Assembly: GCF_030409905.1 (NCBI RefSeq)
Contig: NZ_JAUFQT010000001.1
Location: 580,001 to 644,000 of the forward strand
Length of the DNA stretch: 64,000 nucleotides
Direction of reading: 5' to 3'
Origin: Echinicola jeungdonensis
Lineage (GTDB): Bacteria > Bacteroidota > Bacteroidia > Cytophagales > Cyclobacteriaceae
Shown here one piece after another: positions 48,108-57,998 of the stretch; the first letter of the stretch is position 1, and each line of letters opens with the position of its first letter. A program made the translations under genes and the position numbers. The notes under the pieces were generated by a model, which had not been told where the DNA came from, searched no databases, and saw nothing but the letters and a program-made list of their open reading frames with translations.

Positions 48108-49330
48108 TGCTGCTAAAACTTGCCTGGCGAAATATTTGGAGAAATAAGAGAAGGACAGTGATTACCGTCGTAAGCATTGCGTTTGCGGTCATTTTGTCCA
48201 GTGTGATGCGTTCCATGCAGTTGGGTTCCTACGAAAGGATGATCGATAACAGTGTTCGTTTTTTGACAGGCTATATTCAAGTTCACAAAAAGGGATACTG
48301 GGATGAACAGGTTATCGATAATGCTTTTGAACCACCTCCCCAACTGAAGGAAAAAATAGGAGCAATAGAAAATGTAGAGGCCGCAGTACCTCGTCTGGAA
48401 TCCTTTGCATTGGCATCCTACCAAACCCAAACCAAGGGGGCGATGATTATTGGAATTGATCCGGAAAAAGAATCATCCCTTTCCGGAGTGGAGGAAAAGA
48501 TAGTGGAAGGGGAAATTTTTGACATAAATGATCAGCAGGTATTGGTGGGTAATGGCTTGGCTGATTACCTGAAACTCGGCATTGGTGATACTATTGTTTT
48601 AATCAGCCAGGGGTATCATGGTGTCAATGCAGCAGGAAAATACCCGGTAAGTGGATTGGTGAAATTCGGACTACCCCAATTGACCAATCAGGTGGTTTTT
48701 ATGCCCCTACCCGCTGCGCAGTATTTTTTTGGAGCCGATCAACTGTTAACAGCATTGGCTGTTGTGACTGATCACCCCAAGCATGTTGGATCAATTCAGT
48801 CAGCCATTCAGCAGGAAGTGGATACTACTGAATTGGAAGTTTTGAACTGGAAAATAATGATGCCCGAACTGATACAGGGAATTGAGATAGATAATATTTC
48901 CGGGATAATTATGTTGCTTTTGCTATATGTGGTGATTGGATTTGGCATGTTTGGAACATTTTTGATGATGACTACCGAAAGGATGTATGAATTTGGAGTC
49001 CTGCTTTCAGTTGGGATGAGAAGGTATAAGTTGCAGTTGGTGATTTTTGCCGAAATCATTATGCTCGCCATGATTGCCGTGCTTGTAGGTTTTGCCTTGA
49101 GCTTGCCAGTGATCAGCTATTTTTATAAACATCCAATCACCTTGCCTGAAGAGTATAAGGATGCATTTGAAAAATTCGGCATTGAACCGATTTATGTTTT
49201 TAGTTTGGAGCCTGTAGTATTTACCAGCCAGGCTTGGGTGGTGTTTTTTATGGCGCTGGTGCTAGGAAGTTATCCATTATATAAAATCTGGAAACTAGAC
49301 CCGGTAACGGCAATGAAGGAGGGAAGATAA
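48107..49330 (+). CDS. FtsX-type ABC transporter permease (first)
   Basis: 407 residues. N-terminal helix (AWRNIWRNKRRTVITVVSIAFAVIL), a large periplasmic MacB-type domain (about 45-265) and three C-terminal helices (about 270-400). The AWRN-WRNKRRT start is common to LolC/E and MacB-like permeases. With its partner it should form the membrane part of an ATP-driven extractor, delivering cargo to the LolA-like protein. Confidence 0.9.
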   Translation: MLLKLAWRNIWRNKRRTVITVVSIAFAVILSSVMRSMQLGSYERMIDNSVRFLTGYIQVHKKGYWDEQVIDNAFEPPPQLKEKIGAIENVEAAVPRLESFALASYQTQTKGAMIIGIDPEKESSLSGVEEKIVEGEIFDINDQQVLVGNGLADYLKLGIGDTIVLISQGYHGVNAAGKYPVSGLVKFGLPQLTNQVVFMPLPAAQYFFGADQLLTALAVVTDHPKHVGSIQSAIQQEVDTTELEVLNWKIMMPELIQGIEIDNISGIIMLLLLYVVIGFGMFGTFLMMTTERMYEFGVLLSVGMRRYKLQLVIFAEIIMLAMIAVLVGFALSLPVISYFYKHPITLPEEYKDAFEKFGIEPIYVFSLEPVVFTSQAWVVFFMALVLGSYPLYKIWKLDPVTAMKEGR

Positions 49331-50551
49331 ATGATTATGTTGACCAAAATAGCGTGGCGAAATGTATGGAGAAACAAAGGCCGTAGCCTGGTAGTCATTG
49401 GGTCCATTTTGGTTGGCATTTGGGCCCTTTTATTTATGGTGGGCTTTATGAACAGTTTTACCATTTCCTATATCAATGGGGCTATTCAGCATGAAATATC
49501 CCATATTCAAATCCACCATCCCGATTTTAAAAAGGATTTTCAAATTGGATATACTATTCCCAAGGGGCTTTCAATTGCTGAATCTATTCCAGTAGAACCA
49601 GGGGTTGAAGCAGTATCTCCCCGAAGCATTGCCACGGGCATGATCTCATCGCCCCGCAAAGCTAATGGGGTCCGTATATATGGTATCTATCCTGAATTGG
49701 AAAAAAGTGTTACCCATCATGATTCTCTTTTAGTTGAAGGAGCCTATTTTGGTTCCGGGAAGAGAAATCCTATAGTAATTGGAAAGGAATTGGCAGAGGA
49801 GCTCAAAGTTAATATTAATTCTAAAGTTGTACTTACTTTTCAAGATGAAGAGAACAACCTGGTTTCCGGGGCCTTTCGTGTGACAGGTTTGATAGAGACC
49901 ACTTCCCCCACTATTAACAAAGCCACAGCTTATGTGAAAATGGAAGATCTTAACCGGATTGCAAGTATTGGGGATGGAATCCATGAAATTGCCTTATTGC
50001 TCTCCAACCCTGAAAATGAACCCTTGATATTGGATAAATTAAAAGCTGACCATCCCAACTTGCTTATCGAATCATGGCGAAACCTCGCACCGGAACTGGA
50101 ACTGTTTCTCTCTATGACCGACAGTTTTCTTTGGGTACTTTTTGGGATCATAATGGTAGCCCTCATTTTTGGGATCATCAATACCATGTTAATGGCAGTG
50201 CTTGAACGATACAGGGAACTGGGAATGCTGATGGCTATTGGGATGAATAAAGGGAGGGTGTATGTAATGATTGTAATCGAAACGATTTTTCTTTCTTTGG
50301 TGGGTGGTCCATTGGGAACCTTGATTGGCCTGGTTACAATGAATTGGATAGGCATCCACGGAATTGACCTGAGTGCCTATTCAGAAGGGCTAAGAGAATA
50401 CGGATACAGCAGCATTTTGTACCCCAGCATTGAAAATTCTACTTATTTATATGTCACTATCGGTGTGGTTCTGACTGCCTTAATAGGAGCCCTTTATCCT
50501 GCCTATAGGGCCATTCAGCTTGACCCCACTAAAGCCTTACATATGGTATAA
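49331..50551 (+). CDS. FtsX-type ABC transporter permease (second)
   Basis: 406 residues, a paralogue of the preceding permease with the same layout: N-terminal helix (AWRNVWRNKGRSLVVIGSIL), MacB-type periplasmic domain (about 45-265) and three C-terminal helices including IMVALIFGIINTMLMAVLER. Its ATG follows the first permease stop with no gap. Two non-identical subunits suggest a heterodimer like LolCE. Confidence 0.9.
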   Translation: MIMLTKIAWRNVWRNKGRSLVVIGSILVGIWALLFMVGFMNSFTISYINGAIQHEISHIQIHHPDFKKDFQIGYTIPKGLSIAESIPVEPGVEAVSPRSIATGMISSPRKANGVRIYGIYPELEKSVTHHDSLLVEGAYFGSGKRNPIVIGKELAEELKVNINSKVVLTFQDEENNLVSGAFRVTGLIETTSPTINKATAYVKMEDLNRIASIGDGIHEIALLLSNPENEPLILDKLKADHPNLLIESWRNLAPELELFLSMTDSFLWVLFGIIMVALIFGIINTMLMAVLERYRELGMLMAIGMNKGRVYVMIVIETIFLSLVGGPLGTLIGLVTMNWIGIHGIDLSAYSEGLREYGYSSILYPSIENSTYLYVTIGVVLTALIGALYPAYRAIQLDPTKALHMV

Positions 50552-50562
50552 ACTTTTGAGAT

Positions 50563-51270
50563 ATGGAAACAATGACCGATAAAAAGATCGTAATACAGAC
50601 TGAAAATGTGGCCAAAACTTACCGTGAATCAAAAATTCCTGTTCAGGCATTAAAAGATGTTGACCTTATTGTTGAAGAAGGTGAATTTACAACAATCGTT
50701 GGGCCGTCAGGTTCAGGAAAAACTACGCTTTTAAATATTATTGGTGGTTTAGATAGGCCCACCCAAGGAACCGTCATCATTGGCGGCACGGATATTTCGC
50801 GTTTGAAAGAATCCGAACTAATAGATTTTAGACTTCATCATATTGGCTTTGTTTTCCAACAGTACAACTTAATTCCGGTGCTTACTGCCAAAGAGAATGT
50901 GGAGTTTATTATGCTTCTTCAGAAACGGTCAACCCAAGAAATGAAAGAAAGAGCCATGCAGCTACTTCGGGAAGTGGGACTTGAGGAAAAGGCCAACGTA
51001 CGTCCCTCAGAATTGTCAGGAGGGCAGCAACAAAGGATTGCCGTAATCCGCGCATTGGCCTCCAGGCCTAAGTTTATCCTTGCTGATGAACCCACCGCCA
51101 ATCTTGACTCAGCATCCGCGGGAAACTTGTTGGATATGATGGCCCGGATGAATCGGGAAGAGGGCATGACCTTTATTTTCTCCACCCACGATCAGCGTGT
51201 AATCGACAAAGCAAGAAGGGTGGTAACTTTGGAAGATGGAAGGATCAAACATGATGAAGTACGTCCCTAG
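50563..51270 (+). CDS. ABC transporter ATP-binding protein (LolD/MacB type)
   Basis: 235 residues. Walker A GPSGSGKTTLLN (about 46-57), Q-loop VFQQYNLIPVLTAKENVEF, signature LSGGQQQRIAV (about 150-160), Walker B FILADEPTANLDS and switch His in STHDQRVI are all intact, so it is an active ATPase. It energises the two FtsX-type permeases upstream. Its 3' end overlaps the next gene by 20 bp. Confidence 0.94.
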   Translation: METMTDKKIVIQTENVAKTYRESKIPVQALKDVDLIVEEGEFTTIVGPSGSGKTTLLNIIGGLDRPTQGTVIIGGTDISRLKESELIDFRLHHIGFVFQQYNLIPVLTAKENVEFIMLLQKRSTQEMKERAMQLLREVGLEEKANVRPSELSGGQQQRIAVIRALASRPKFILADEPTANLDSASAGNLLDMMARMNREEGMTFIFSTHDQRVIDKARRVVTLEDGRIKHDEVRP

Positions 51271-52447
51271 AACCTTTTTTATTATTATTTTTTTTTACCT
51301 GTCCAATTCCTATGCCCAGGAAAAAGAAAAAACACAACAGTTCTTTGTGAACGGATATCTCAAGGACATGATTTCCTTCAACGATTTAGGGGACAGTACA
51401 CTAGTGGACAACTTAATCCATAACCGTCTGAATTTTAAATGGTACCCCAATGAAAATATAAGATTTTATGGTTCATTAAGAAGTAGGTTGTTCATTGGAG
51501 AGACTAACAAAAACCTTGAAAACTTTGAAGATTTTATTAGCTACGACACCTATTATTTTGATTTAAGCTGGACGGTTTTCAATGAAAATACCGTAGTGTT
51601 TAACACGATGATAGACCGACTTTATATGGAGTGGATAAAAAAAGACCTTACGTTTAAATTGGGCCGTCAAAGGATTAACTGGGGGATCAATACCATTTGG
51701 AACCCCAATGATATATTCAATGCTTATTCCTATTTTGATTTTGACTATGAGGAGCGGCCAGGTATAGACGCTGTCCGGGTAGAGTATTATAGAGGTACCA
51801 ATTCAAGTATTGAAGTTGCAGTGGGACTTCCCGCTAAATCCAGCTCCGTGGGAAATGAAGAGGTCAACACTTTTACTTCAGCCATCTTGTACAAAACCAA
51901 TAAATGGAGCTATGATTTCCAGTTTTTGGGAGGTTACAGCCGGGAAAATTGGGTCCTTGGAGCTGGTTGGGCAGGAAATTTGGGAGGGGCAAGTTTGAAA
52001 GGAGAAGTGACCTATTTTTATCCAAAAAATGAAAGCGAAACAGATCCCAAAGCATTTGTAGGGACCTTATCGGTAGACCATTCCATTGGGGATTTTTATT
52101 ATAATGTATCCTATCTTTTCAATGAGGCAGGTTTCACAGATCTAGGTCCAAAAGGGTTGAATCGTCTCAATACCCGTTCACTAACTGCAAAAAATCTTTC
52201 CCCTTATAAACACTCCACCTTTACCCAGGCAAGTTACCAAATCCACCCTTTGGTAAATGGCGGTTTGGGTATAATGATTTTTCCAGGCAATAAAGCCCTT
52301 TTTCTGTCCCCTTTTGTAACCTGGAATATGTTCCAGAATTTTGATGTAGATTTTATCACCCAGGCTTTTTATGCGGAGGATAGAACAAGTGGTGATTTTC
52401 AATCTTTTTCCACTTCCTATTTTTTACGGGGAAAATGGAGCTTTTAA
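51251..52447 (+). CDS. Outer-membrane beta-barrel protein of the LolA/FtsX operon
   Basis: 398 residues from ATG 51251 (MMKYVPRTFF). Signal peptide (about 1-23, SNSYAQ), then a beta-strand-rich body with alternating aromatic residues (FKLGRQRINWGINTIWNPND near residues 135-155), ending in aromatic SFYFLRGKWSF-like strands. This is a porin-like barrel with no precise family. Its overlap with the ATPase gene makes it part of the same operon, so it could accept or display the exported cargo. Confidence 0.8.
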   Translation: MMKYVPRTFFIIIFFYLSNSYAQEKEKTQQFFVNGYLKDMISFNDLGDSTLVDNLIHNRLNFKWYPNENIRFYGSLRSRLFIGETNKNLENFEDFISYDTYYFDLSWTVFNENTVVFNTMIDRLYMEWIKKDLTFKLGRQRINWGINTIWNPNDIFNAYSYFDFDYEERPGIDAVRVEYYRGTNSSIEVAVGLPAKSSSVGNEEVNTFTSAILYKTNKWSYDFQFLGGYSRENWVLGAGWAGNLGGASLKGEVTYFYPKNESETDPKAFVGTLSVDHSIGDFYYNVSYLFNEAGFTDLGPKGLNRLNTRSLTAKNLSPYKHSTFTQASYQIHPLVNGGLGIMIFPGNKALFLSPFVTWNMFQNFDVDFITQAFYAEDRTSGDFQSFSTSYFLRGKWSF

Positions 52448-52514
52448 TTTTTTTGGTTGAAAAAAATTTTGTAGGATTGGGAATCCATTAATAAATCTCT
52501 AGTCCTATTTATAT

Positions 52515-53735
52515 CTATCTAATATTAGTATCATTATATAACTGGCATCCTTTCGACTGCAATACCGGTAGCGAATAATCCAGGGAGTCTTCAAGGGCAT
52601 TTCCAGCTTTCGCAGGACAAAAAGGGCAAGGGTGAATATCCCCATCTGTATCGATATATAAATGTCTGTTTCCTGCACCAAAACATCCAACTCTTCTTTG
52701 ATAATATCCATGATAAGTGATGATGGGGAAATCCCTAAACCTTTTATCAAAATTCATCTTTAAAAAAAATTCTTCTAATATTTTTTCTTGATCTGGGGGC
52801 AGTTGTACATTTTTTCCAGAATAATGGCCTAATGACTTCGGTTCAAGAACCTGAACAAATGAAACCCCTAATTTTTTTGCAAGTTCTGCATACCTCATAA
52901 GGTTTGATTCACTCACAAATGATTTTGTGACACAAATAGAAAGTGCCGTGACAAGGTTTGAATCAATGGAGTTTTTCACTGCCTCTTCAACCCATTGGTA
53001 TGAATTTTTGTATCCACGAAACATATTATGTCGATCCGGATCAAAATGGTCCAGACTAATGACCACACCTGTGAGGCCCGCGAGTTTTAGTTTTTGGGCA
53101 TTGGCATAGGTTAAATTAAACCCGGAAGTGAGAACCCAAAAGTCCGTTACATTATGGGAAGATTGTACCATTTCGACAATGTCATCAACTCGCAACATAG
53201 GTTCACCGCCGGTAATTTGAACTTGAGCTACTCCTTTCAACTGGAATTTTTTAATGATAGTTTGAATATCATTGAGCCTCAATTTTTCTTTTTTATTAAT
53301 CACGTCCCATTCAAAACAGTGCTCACATTTTAAAGGACACTTTTTTGTAAACGCAATAAATATGTTTGAAAACCGGTTTGTTTTTTTCAGAATGGGTGAA
53401 ATCCTATTAATTTCCCCTTCAAAAAACCGGTCAAAAGCAAGGGAATTACTCCCTGGGATATATAAATTCCAAAAATATCTCCCATTAATCTTTATGAATT
53501 TATTCACCCTGCCAGGACCGGAAATCTTTCTTCGGTTGCTATCCAGCGTTTTCAGAATTTTTAAGACCTTGAGAGGATTTTTAAAGTGCCTTAATACAAT
53601 TCTTAAAATTCTGAGACGAATAATAAACTCAACAACTTCTTTTTTAAAGCCAAGAATAACTTTTTGGGCCTTAATCTTTACATCCTGATTACAAGGATCA
53701 GCCAATTTGGGTGGAACAATTGCTTTAGTTTTCAT
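52515..53735 (-). CDS. Radical SAM/SPASM-domain protein
   Basis: 406 residues. A basic N-terminal extension (about 1-120) precedes the radical SAM barrel with the [4Fe-4S] motif KKCPLKCEHC (Cys133, Cys137, Cys140) and GGEPMLR. The C-terminus has SPASM-like cysteines in VGCFGAG, DIHPCPFCPAK and SKGCQLYN. Such enzymes modify peptides or proteins. The start overlaps the stop of the upstream lipoprotein gene by 11 bp, which makes that protein the first candidate substrate or partner. Confidence 0.9.
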   Translation of the reverse strand: MKTKAIVPPKLADPCNQDVKIKAQKVILGFKKEVVEFIIRLRILRIVLRHFKNPLKVLKILKTLDSNRRKISGPGRVNKFIKINGRYFWNLYIPGSNSLAFDRFFEGEINRISPILKKTNRFSNIFIAFTKKCPLKCEHCFEWDVINKKEKLRLNDIQTIIKKFQLKGVAQVQITGGEPMLRVDDIVEMVQSSHNVTDFWVLTSGFNLTYANAQKLKLAGLTGVVISLDHFDPDRHNMFRGYKNSYQWVEEAVKNSIDSNLVTALSICVTKSFVSESNLMRYAELAKKLGVSFVQVLEPKSLGHYSGKNVQLPPDQEKILEEFFLKMNFDKRFRDFPIITYHGYYQRRVGCFGAGNRHLYIDTDGDIHPCPFCPAKAGNALEDSLDYSLPVLQSKGCQLYNDTNIR

Positions 53736-55416
53736 CTCCTTGATTTAAAGTCTGGATAAAGAAGATCTCCCTGTTTACAAAATTGTATAAGTATTGTTTT
53801 GAAAAAGATGGAAACGCCCCTTTTTTCTTAAAAGAATACAAGTGAATAATGTTCGGCTTATTCTTGTAATCCCTTATATATTCATAATAACCTTTACTGT
53901 GTAAAAATAAAGTTTGTTTCTTATTCTTATCAACAGGAATTGTGGGGTAGGTTACTATTACCCTATTTCCAACCTCTGGCTGGACTAAATATTTTTCATC
54001 AGAATAGGTAAGGAGATCCGATACGTCATCCCCATTTTCGTCAATAGCCAATTCTGGAGATAAATAGGACACATCTACAGGAGAATTTTCAGAATAATCC
54101 ATGGCTATATAATCAACCTCCCAAAACATAAACCCGCATTCAAGTTTCAACTTTACTTCCTCCCCTTCTACTTTTGATAAATCAATATCCATTATCATAT
54201 CCCGGGAGGCCAGTGGGCCAACAACATTAAAATAATCAACGAACTCCCATCCCTTTTCCGTTTCAATATATACAGAAAGGGGAATTCCCTGATTCAGCGA
54301 CCATCTCAGATTTTTATTTGCGGGAACATTTTTTTGTTTTTCCGCAAACCTGGGATAATAAGTTCCAAATTGCTCATTAAACTTTCCAAAAATAAAATCA
54401 AGCCATAATGAATTTTTTGCATTCAAAATTAATTTCCCATTTTTTTCTGTTTTTGGCTTCTTAAAGGTGAGTGTAAGGTTACTCAGGTTTTTATTTATGG
54501 CATTTTCTTCATCGAATAGATAGAAAGAACTGTCCTTTTTTGAAATGGAATTAAAATAACTTGTATGGTTGGGAGATACTGCTTTTGTTGGTAAAAAAGT
54601 GGAATTAAGAGTAAATATTTGCCCATTTTTATCTGCAAGCACCTGAGTGTTTTCTGGATGTTCCACTAACATAAGTTCAGAAAGATTGGTATACTGCCTT
54701 TCTAACAATTCATTGGCAATTTTCAATTGATATTTGCCATTGTATGAATCCAAATCTGGCAACAGCATATAGTCATCTCTTTCCAGTGAAGAAAAAATCG
54801 CCCCTCCATACATTTCACCCATAAAATTATAGCCCTCCCCATCATATGTGTATATAAAAGGACAAGAACTCTTTGTTAATGCCACAAAAATTAGAATTAT
54901 TATAAACACCCCCGCAATAACCCCTAATGTGGTAAACACATACGAGGATACAGTAGCTCCCACAGCTTTATCATATACTTCAATTTTCCTTATTGAAGAA
55001 AGAGGGACTTTGACTTTTGAATTTTCACCTTCTTCATAGTCTGAAACATAAATATGAACTTCATAGATAGGTTTTTCATTGGCAACCCTATATCTATTCA
55101 CTTTATTTGGATTTGTTTTTTTGTAGGATTGGTGTTCTGGTGGCAATGATTCGATTTTGCCTTCCAATTCTTTTGTATCCTCATTTAACTTAATGTTTTT
55201 AAGATGCCATGAATTGTTATCTTGATGAATAATGAAATATTTGTGTTGTTTTTGTGCTTGTGAAATTACTTCTGGGCCGCTGGAAACCTGAGTTACCTTA
55301 TAATAACTACAACCAATTATAATAAGATTTAAAAATATAGGAATTAGAATTAGTGAGATATATTGACGGTATTTACTAAAAAAATTTATGGGATTATTTG
55401 CTGAAATATTTTCCAT
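53725..55416 (-). CDS. Large lipoprotein-like membrane protein paired with the radical SAM gene
   Basis: 563 residues. The N-terminal hydrophobic segment ends in a lipobox-like LIIIGC (Cys36), and a second hydrophobic segment lies at about 155-180. It is followed by CPFIYTYDGEGYNFMGE (about 185-201) and SSLERDDYMLLP (about 209-220), then a long beta-rich region to the C-terminus. No named family is recognised. A lipoprotein signal followed by an internal helix is odd topologically. It is translationally coupled to the radical SAM/SPASM gene. Confidence 0.8.
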   Translation of the reverse strand: MENISANNPINFFSKYRQYISLILIPIFLNLIIIGCSYYKVTQVSSGPEVISQAQKQHKYFIIHQDNNSWHLKNIKLNEDTKELEGKIESLPPEHQSYKKTNPNKVNRYRVANEKPIYEVHIYVSDYEEGENSKVKVPLSSIRKIEVYDKAVGATVSSYVFTTLGVIAGVFIIILIFVALTKSSCPFIYTYDGEGYNFMGEMYGGAIFSSLERDDYMLLPDLDSYNGKYQLKIANELLERQYTNLSELMLVEHPENTQVLADKNGQIFTLNSTFLPTKAVSPNHTSYFNSISKKDSSFYLFDEENAINKNLSNLTLTFKKPKTEKNGKLILNAKNSLWLDFIFGKFNEQFGTYYPRFAEKQKNVPANKNLRWSLNQGIPLSVYIETEKGWEFVDYFNVVGPLASRDMIMDIDLSKVEGEEVKLKLECGFMFWEVDYIAMDYSENSPVDVSYLSPELAIDENGDDVSDLLTYSDEKYLVQPEVGNRVIVTYPTIPVDKNKKQTLFLHSKGYYEYIRDYKNKPNIIHLYSFKKKGAFPSFSKQYLYNFVNREIFFIQTLNQGDEN

Positions 55417-56012
55417 GATACATTATTTGAGAGTTTAACAACAAAACTTCAACCCGCACCTAAATTGGTATCATTCCTTTCTCAATACATTTTTCACTAA
55501 TTCATTCGCTACCTATTGAAACTATTTACCTGATTTGTTTAAGGCCAATGAACAAATAAAATAATGTTCCGAAAAAACACATAAATACAATAATAAACAA
55601 CCCATTATTTAATTAGTATACCTATAAATTTTTAAAAATAAAAAAATAAAGCAACTTGTTTTTGTAAAAATATCTAGTGAAAAAATGGGAATTGGGGGGC
55701 CATCCTTCATAATTCTAGAAGTCCATACTATATGCATATCCCGGATTTGAAATCCTGGATTGGGAAAATTTGAATTTGAAATCCCGTTTATCCAAATGAC
55801 TGAAATCCAACAAAGTAAAAATCCGGAGCAGAGGTCACTTTCTAAAATTACTTCTCGTTCTATTGACTAAGATTGTATTTTAGCCAGTCAATTATTGAAA
55901 AAGAATTCAAGGGTTTTCCTGCCTTCTACTCCATTTTTATCGACTTCTTACCGGAAAAATTTCCAATGGAAATCATTTCATTGTTACACCTAAATCCCCG
56001 TTAAATTATATT
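55417..56012. other. Intergenic region upstream of the lipoprotein/radical SAM pair
   Basis: About 600 bp, very AT-rich on the left part. It must hold the promoter of the pair on the minus strand. A short repeat-like segment with GGATTTGAAATCC near 55742-55755 occurs. No gene seen. Confidence 0.5.
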
Positions 56013-56402
56013 TTATTTTTCGCCTTCATGCACACATAGGATATTGCCTTCACTATCCTTAAACCATGCTGCTTTATCCGATCCAATTACGCAGATATGA
56101 TCAACGGTTTTTAAATCCGGTAAATCATAATCTTCAAAAACCACACCTTTATCTTTTAGCTTTGCAATTACATTTTCGATGCCCTGCACTTCAAAGCTTA
56201 ATGCGGTGTGCTCGGCTTTTGTTCCTTCAGGTTTTGGGATTAGGGCCAATTGTGCTCCCCCACTGCAGGAAAAAATAAAATTACCATCGGCAGCATAACC
56301 CTTCGGCTCTAAACTAAGCGCCTGTTCATAAAATTTCCTTGCTCTTTCTATATCCTTAACAGGAAGAACAGTTGTAACGGGGGCATTTGAAAGTACGTTC
56401 AT
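56013..56402 (-). CDS. VOC-family (glyoxalase/bleomycin-resistance-like) protein
   Basis: 129 residues. VTTVLPVKDIERARKFYEQ and KDSEGNILCVHEG are typical VOC end segments; the middle has HTALSFEVQGIENVI. Metal-binding His/Glu residues are plausible but the substrate is unknown. Monocistronic. Confidence 0.85.
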   Translation of the reverse strand: MNVLSNAPVTTVLPVKDIERARKFYEQALSLEPKGYAADGNFIFSCSGGAQLALIPKPEGTKAEHTALSFEVQGIENVIAKLKDKGVVFEDYDLPDLKTVDHICVIGSDKAAWFKDSEGNILCVHEGEK

Positions 56403-56744
56403 GACTCCTCCTCTATTTTATTTCATAATTGAAAAAATAATTAATCAATAATCAATACAGATTTAAACAACCTATTACAAGTTAATTAATTCCTTCCTTT
56501 TTTATTAGAAAAACTGGTTGTTGTCCGGTAAAAATCACAAGTATTTTTTTCAAAATAAACATTCAAATCCAGAACGTATTTTATGGTTAAAAGGAAAATA
56601 TTCCAGCTCTTAGAATGCCATTAAAATTCTACATTTTTCCCATTTGCCTCTGGAAACTTCAATTGGAAGGGGCATCACCGGTAAACACAAAAACTCCATG
56701 ATTATTTCAACGATCTTTTAAAATCAAAAGCTTATAAAAAGCCT
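56403..56744. other. Intergenic region between VOC and antiporter genes
   Basis: About 340 bp of AT-rich DNA between two minus-strand genes. Promoter of the VOC gene expected; nothing else recognised. Confidence 0.5.
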
Positions 56745-57785
56745 TTACCATAAATACAACACTACAAAACCCGAAACAAAGCTAAAGAGTATTAAAACTC
56801 CCTCCCAGCCAATTTTTGCAAAGCCCTTGGTTTCCCTGTCGAGCATGCCAAGAATTAAAATGGCATTCATGAAAATTGTCAACGCTAAAACAAAAATCAA
56901 TTCTCCAGAAAATTCATGGTAAATGGACCCTTCTGTATAGGCAAAATCTGAAAATGAAACAAATAAAACATCATAGGCATTCCCCCCAATAATATTGCTG
57001 ACAGCAAGCGTAACCGCCCTTTGGCGGACAGCCGCAACGCTTACCATCAACTCTGGAAGGGAAGTACTGATGGCAGTAAAAAACGTTCCTACAAAAGTTT
57101 CTGAAAACCCAGTTTTCTCAGCTAAACTAACGCCAGTCTGGGCAACCATAAATCCTGCAAATGCAACCGTTATGGCCAGGACAGAAAATATAACCCACAA
57201 CTTCCGGGTTTTTGCTTTTGAGACAAAATCATGATTGGATTCATCCTCCTCGGTATCACTTGTAATCCTTGGCCTCCACATTGGAAATTTCTGAGCACTT
57301 CTCACCATCCTAAGCCCTGCTAAATAAATAAATATCAATAAAAATGAAGCAGGGTGAATGCCAATGATGTGGTACTCTGGCATGGCTGAAACTATCAGGA
57401 TAAAAGCCAGCAATAAAATAAGCAAAACCCCAAACATCAAATTGGCAATAGAAGCGGAGGCATGTTCTAAATTAGCTTTTTTATAGGCAATATCAGCAAT
57501 ACCAATAAAAGCTGTTTGGGCCACAATCCCTCCCAACCCATTGCTCACAGCCAATTCTGGAAAACCCTTGATGGCTACACTAATGGAAGTCACACTGCCC
57601 GGAAGGGAGGTCATGGCCCCAAGCATTACACCACCCATAAAAGCTTCTCCAATTCCGGTTATGTCAGCCAACTTATCGGCAACCTTTGTAAGTTTGGTGC
57701 CGGCAATGGCAATCACGATACTCATCAAGATAAAAGTGATAACACTTAATTCCAATGAATCGGTTATGGCCTTTAGTATTGACAT
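56745..57785 (-). CDS. CaCA-type sodium/calcium exchanger-like antiporter
   Basis: 346 residues with ten to eleven helices in two inverted repeats and an acidic cytoplasmic loop (about 170-195). The second alpha repeat STSLPELMVSVAA keeps the ion-binding Glu245 and SNIIGGNAYD. The first alpha repeat MTSLPGSVTSISV has Gly63 in place of the usual Glu, and GLGGI instead of a GSN motif. This suggests altered ion binding. The substrate ion is not known; a typical member exchanges Ca2+ for Na+ or H+. Confidence 0.88.
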   Translation of the reverse strand: MSILKAITDSLELSVITFILMSIVIAIAGTKLTKVADKLADITGIGEAFMGGVMLGAMTSLPGSVTSISVAIKGFPELAVSNGLGGIVAQTAFIGIADIAYKKANLEHASASIANLMFGVLLILLLAFILIVSAMPEYHIIGIHPASFLLIFIYLAGLRMVRSAQKFPMWRPRITSDTEEDESNHDFVSKAKTRKLWVIFSVLAITVAFAGFMVAQTGVSLAEKTGFSETFVGTFFTAISTSLPELMVSVAAVRQRAVTLAVSNIIGGNAYDVLFVSFSDFAYTEGSIYHEFSGELIFVLALTIFMNAILILGMLDRETKGFAKIGWEGVLILFSFVSGFVVLYLW

Positions 57786-57998
57786 TTAACAGCTTTATGA
57801 CTTCCTATTGAGACTTAAACTGGTAAATCAAAAGGGGAATTCCAAGTTGAATTAATTCATTAAAGTAATTATCTTGGAAACAACAATAGAATTTTCATTT
57901 GACAAAACGTTTTTTAATAATTAAAAACTTCACAATCATTCTTTACCTTATATAATTATCAAACTATAAGCATCATGCATTCAAATAAACATTCAAGT

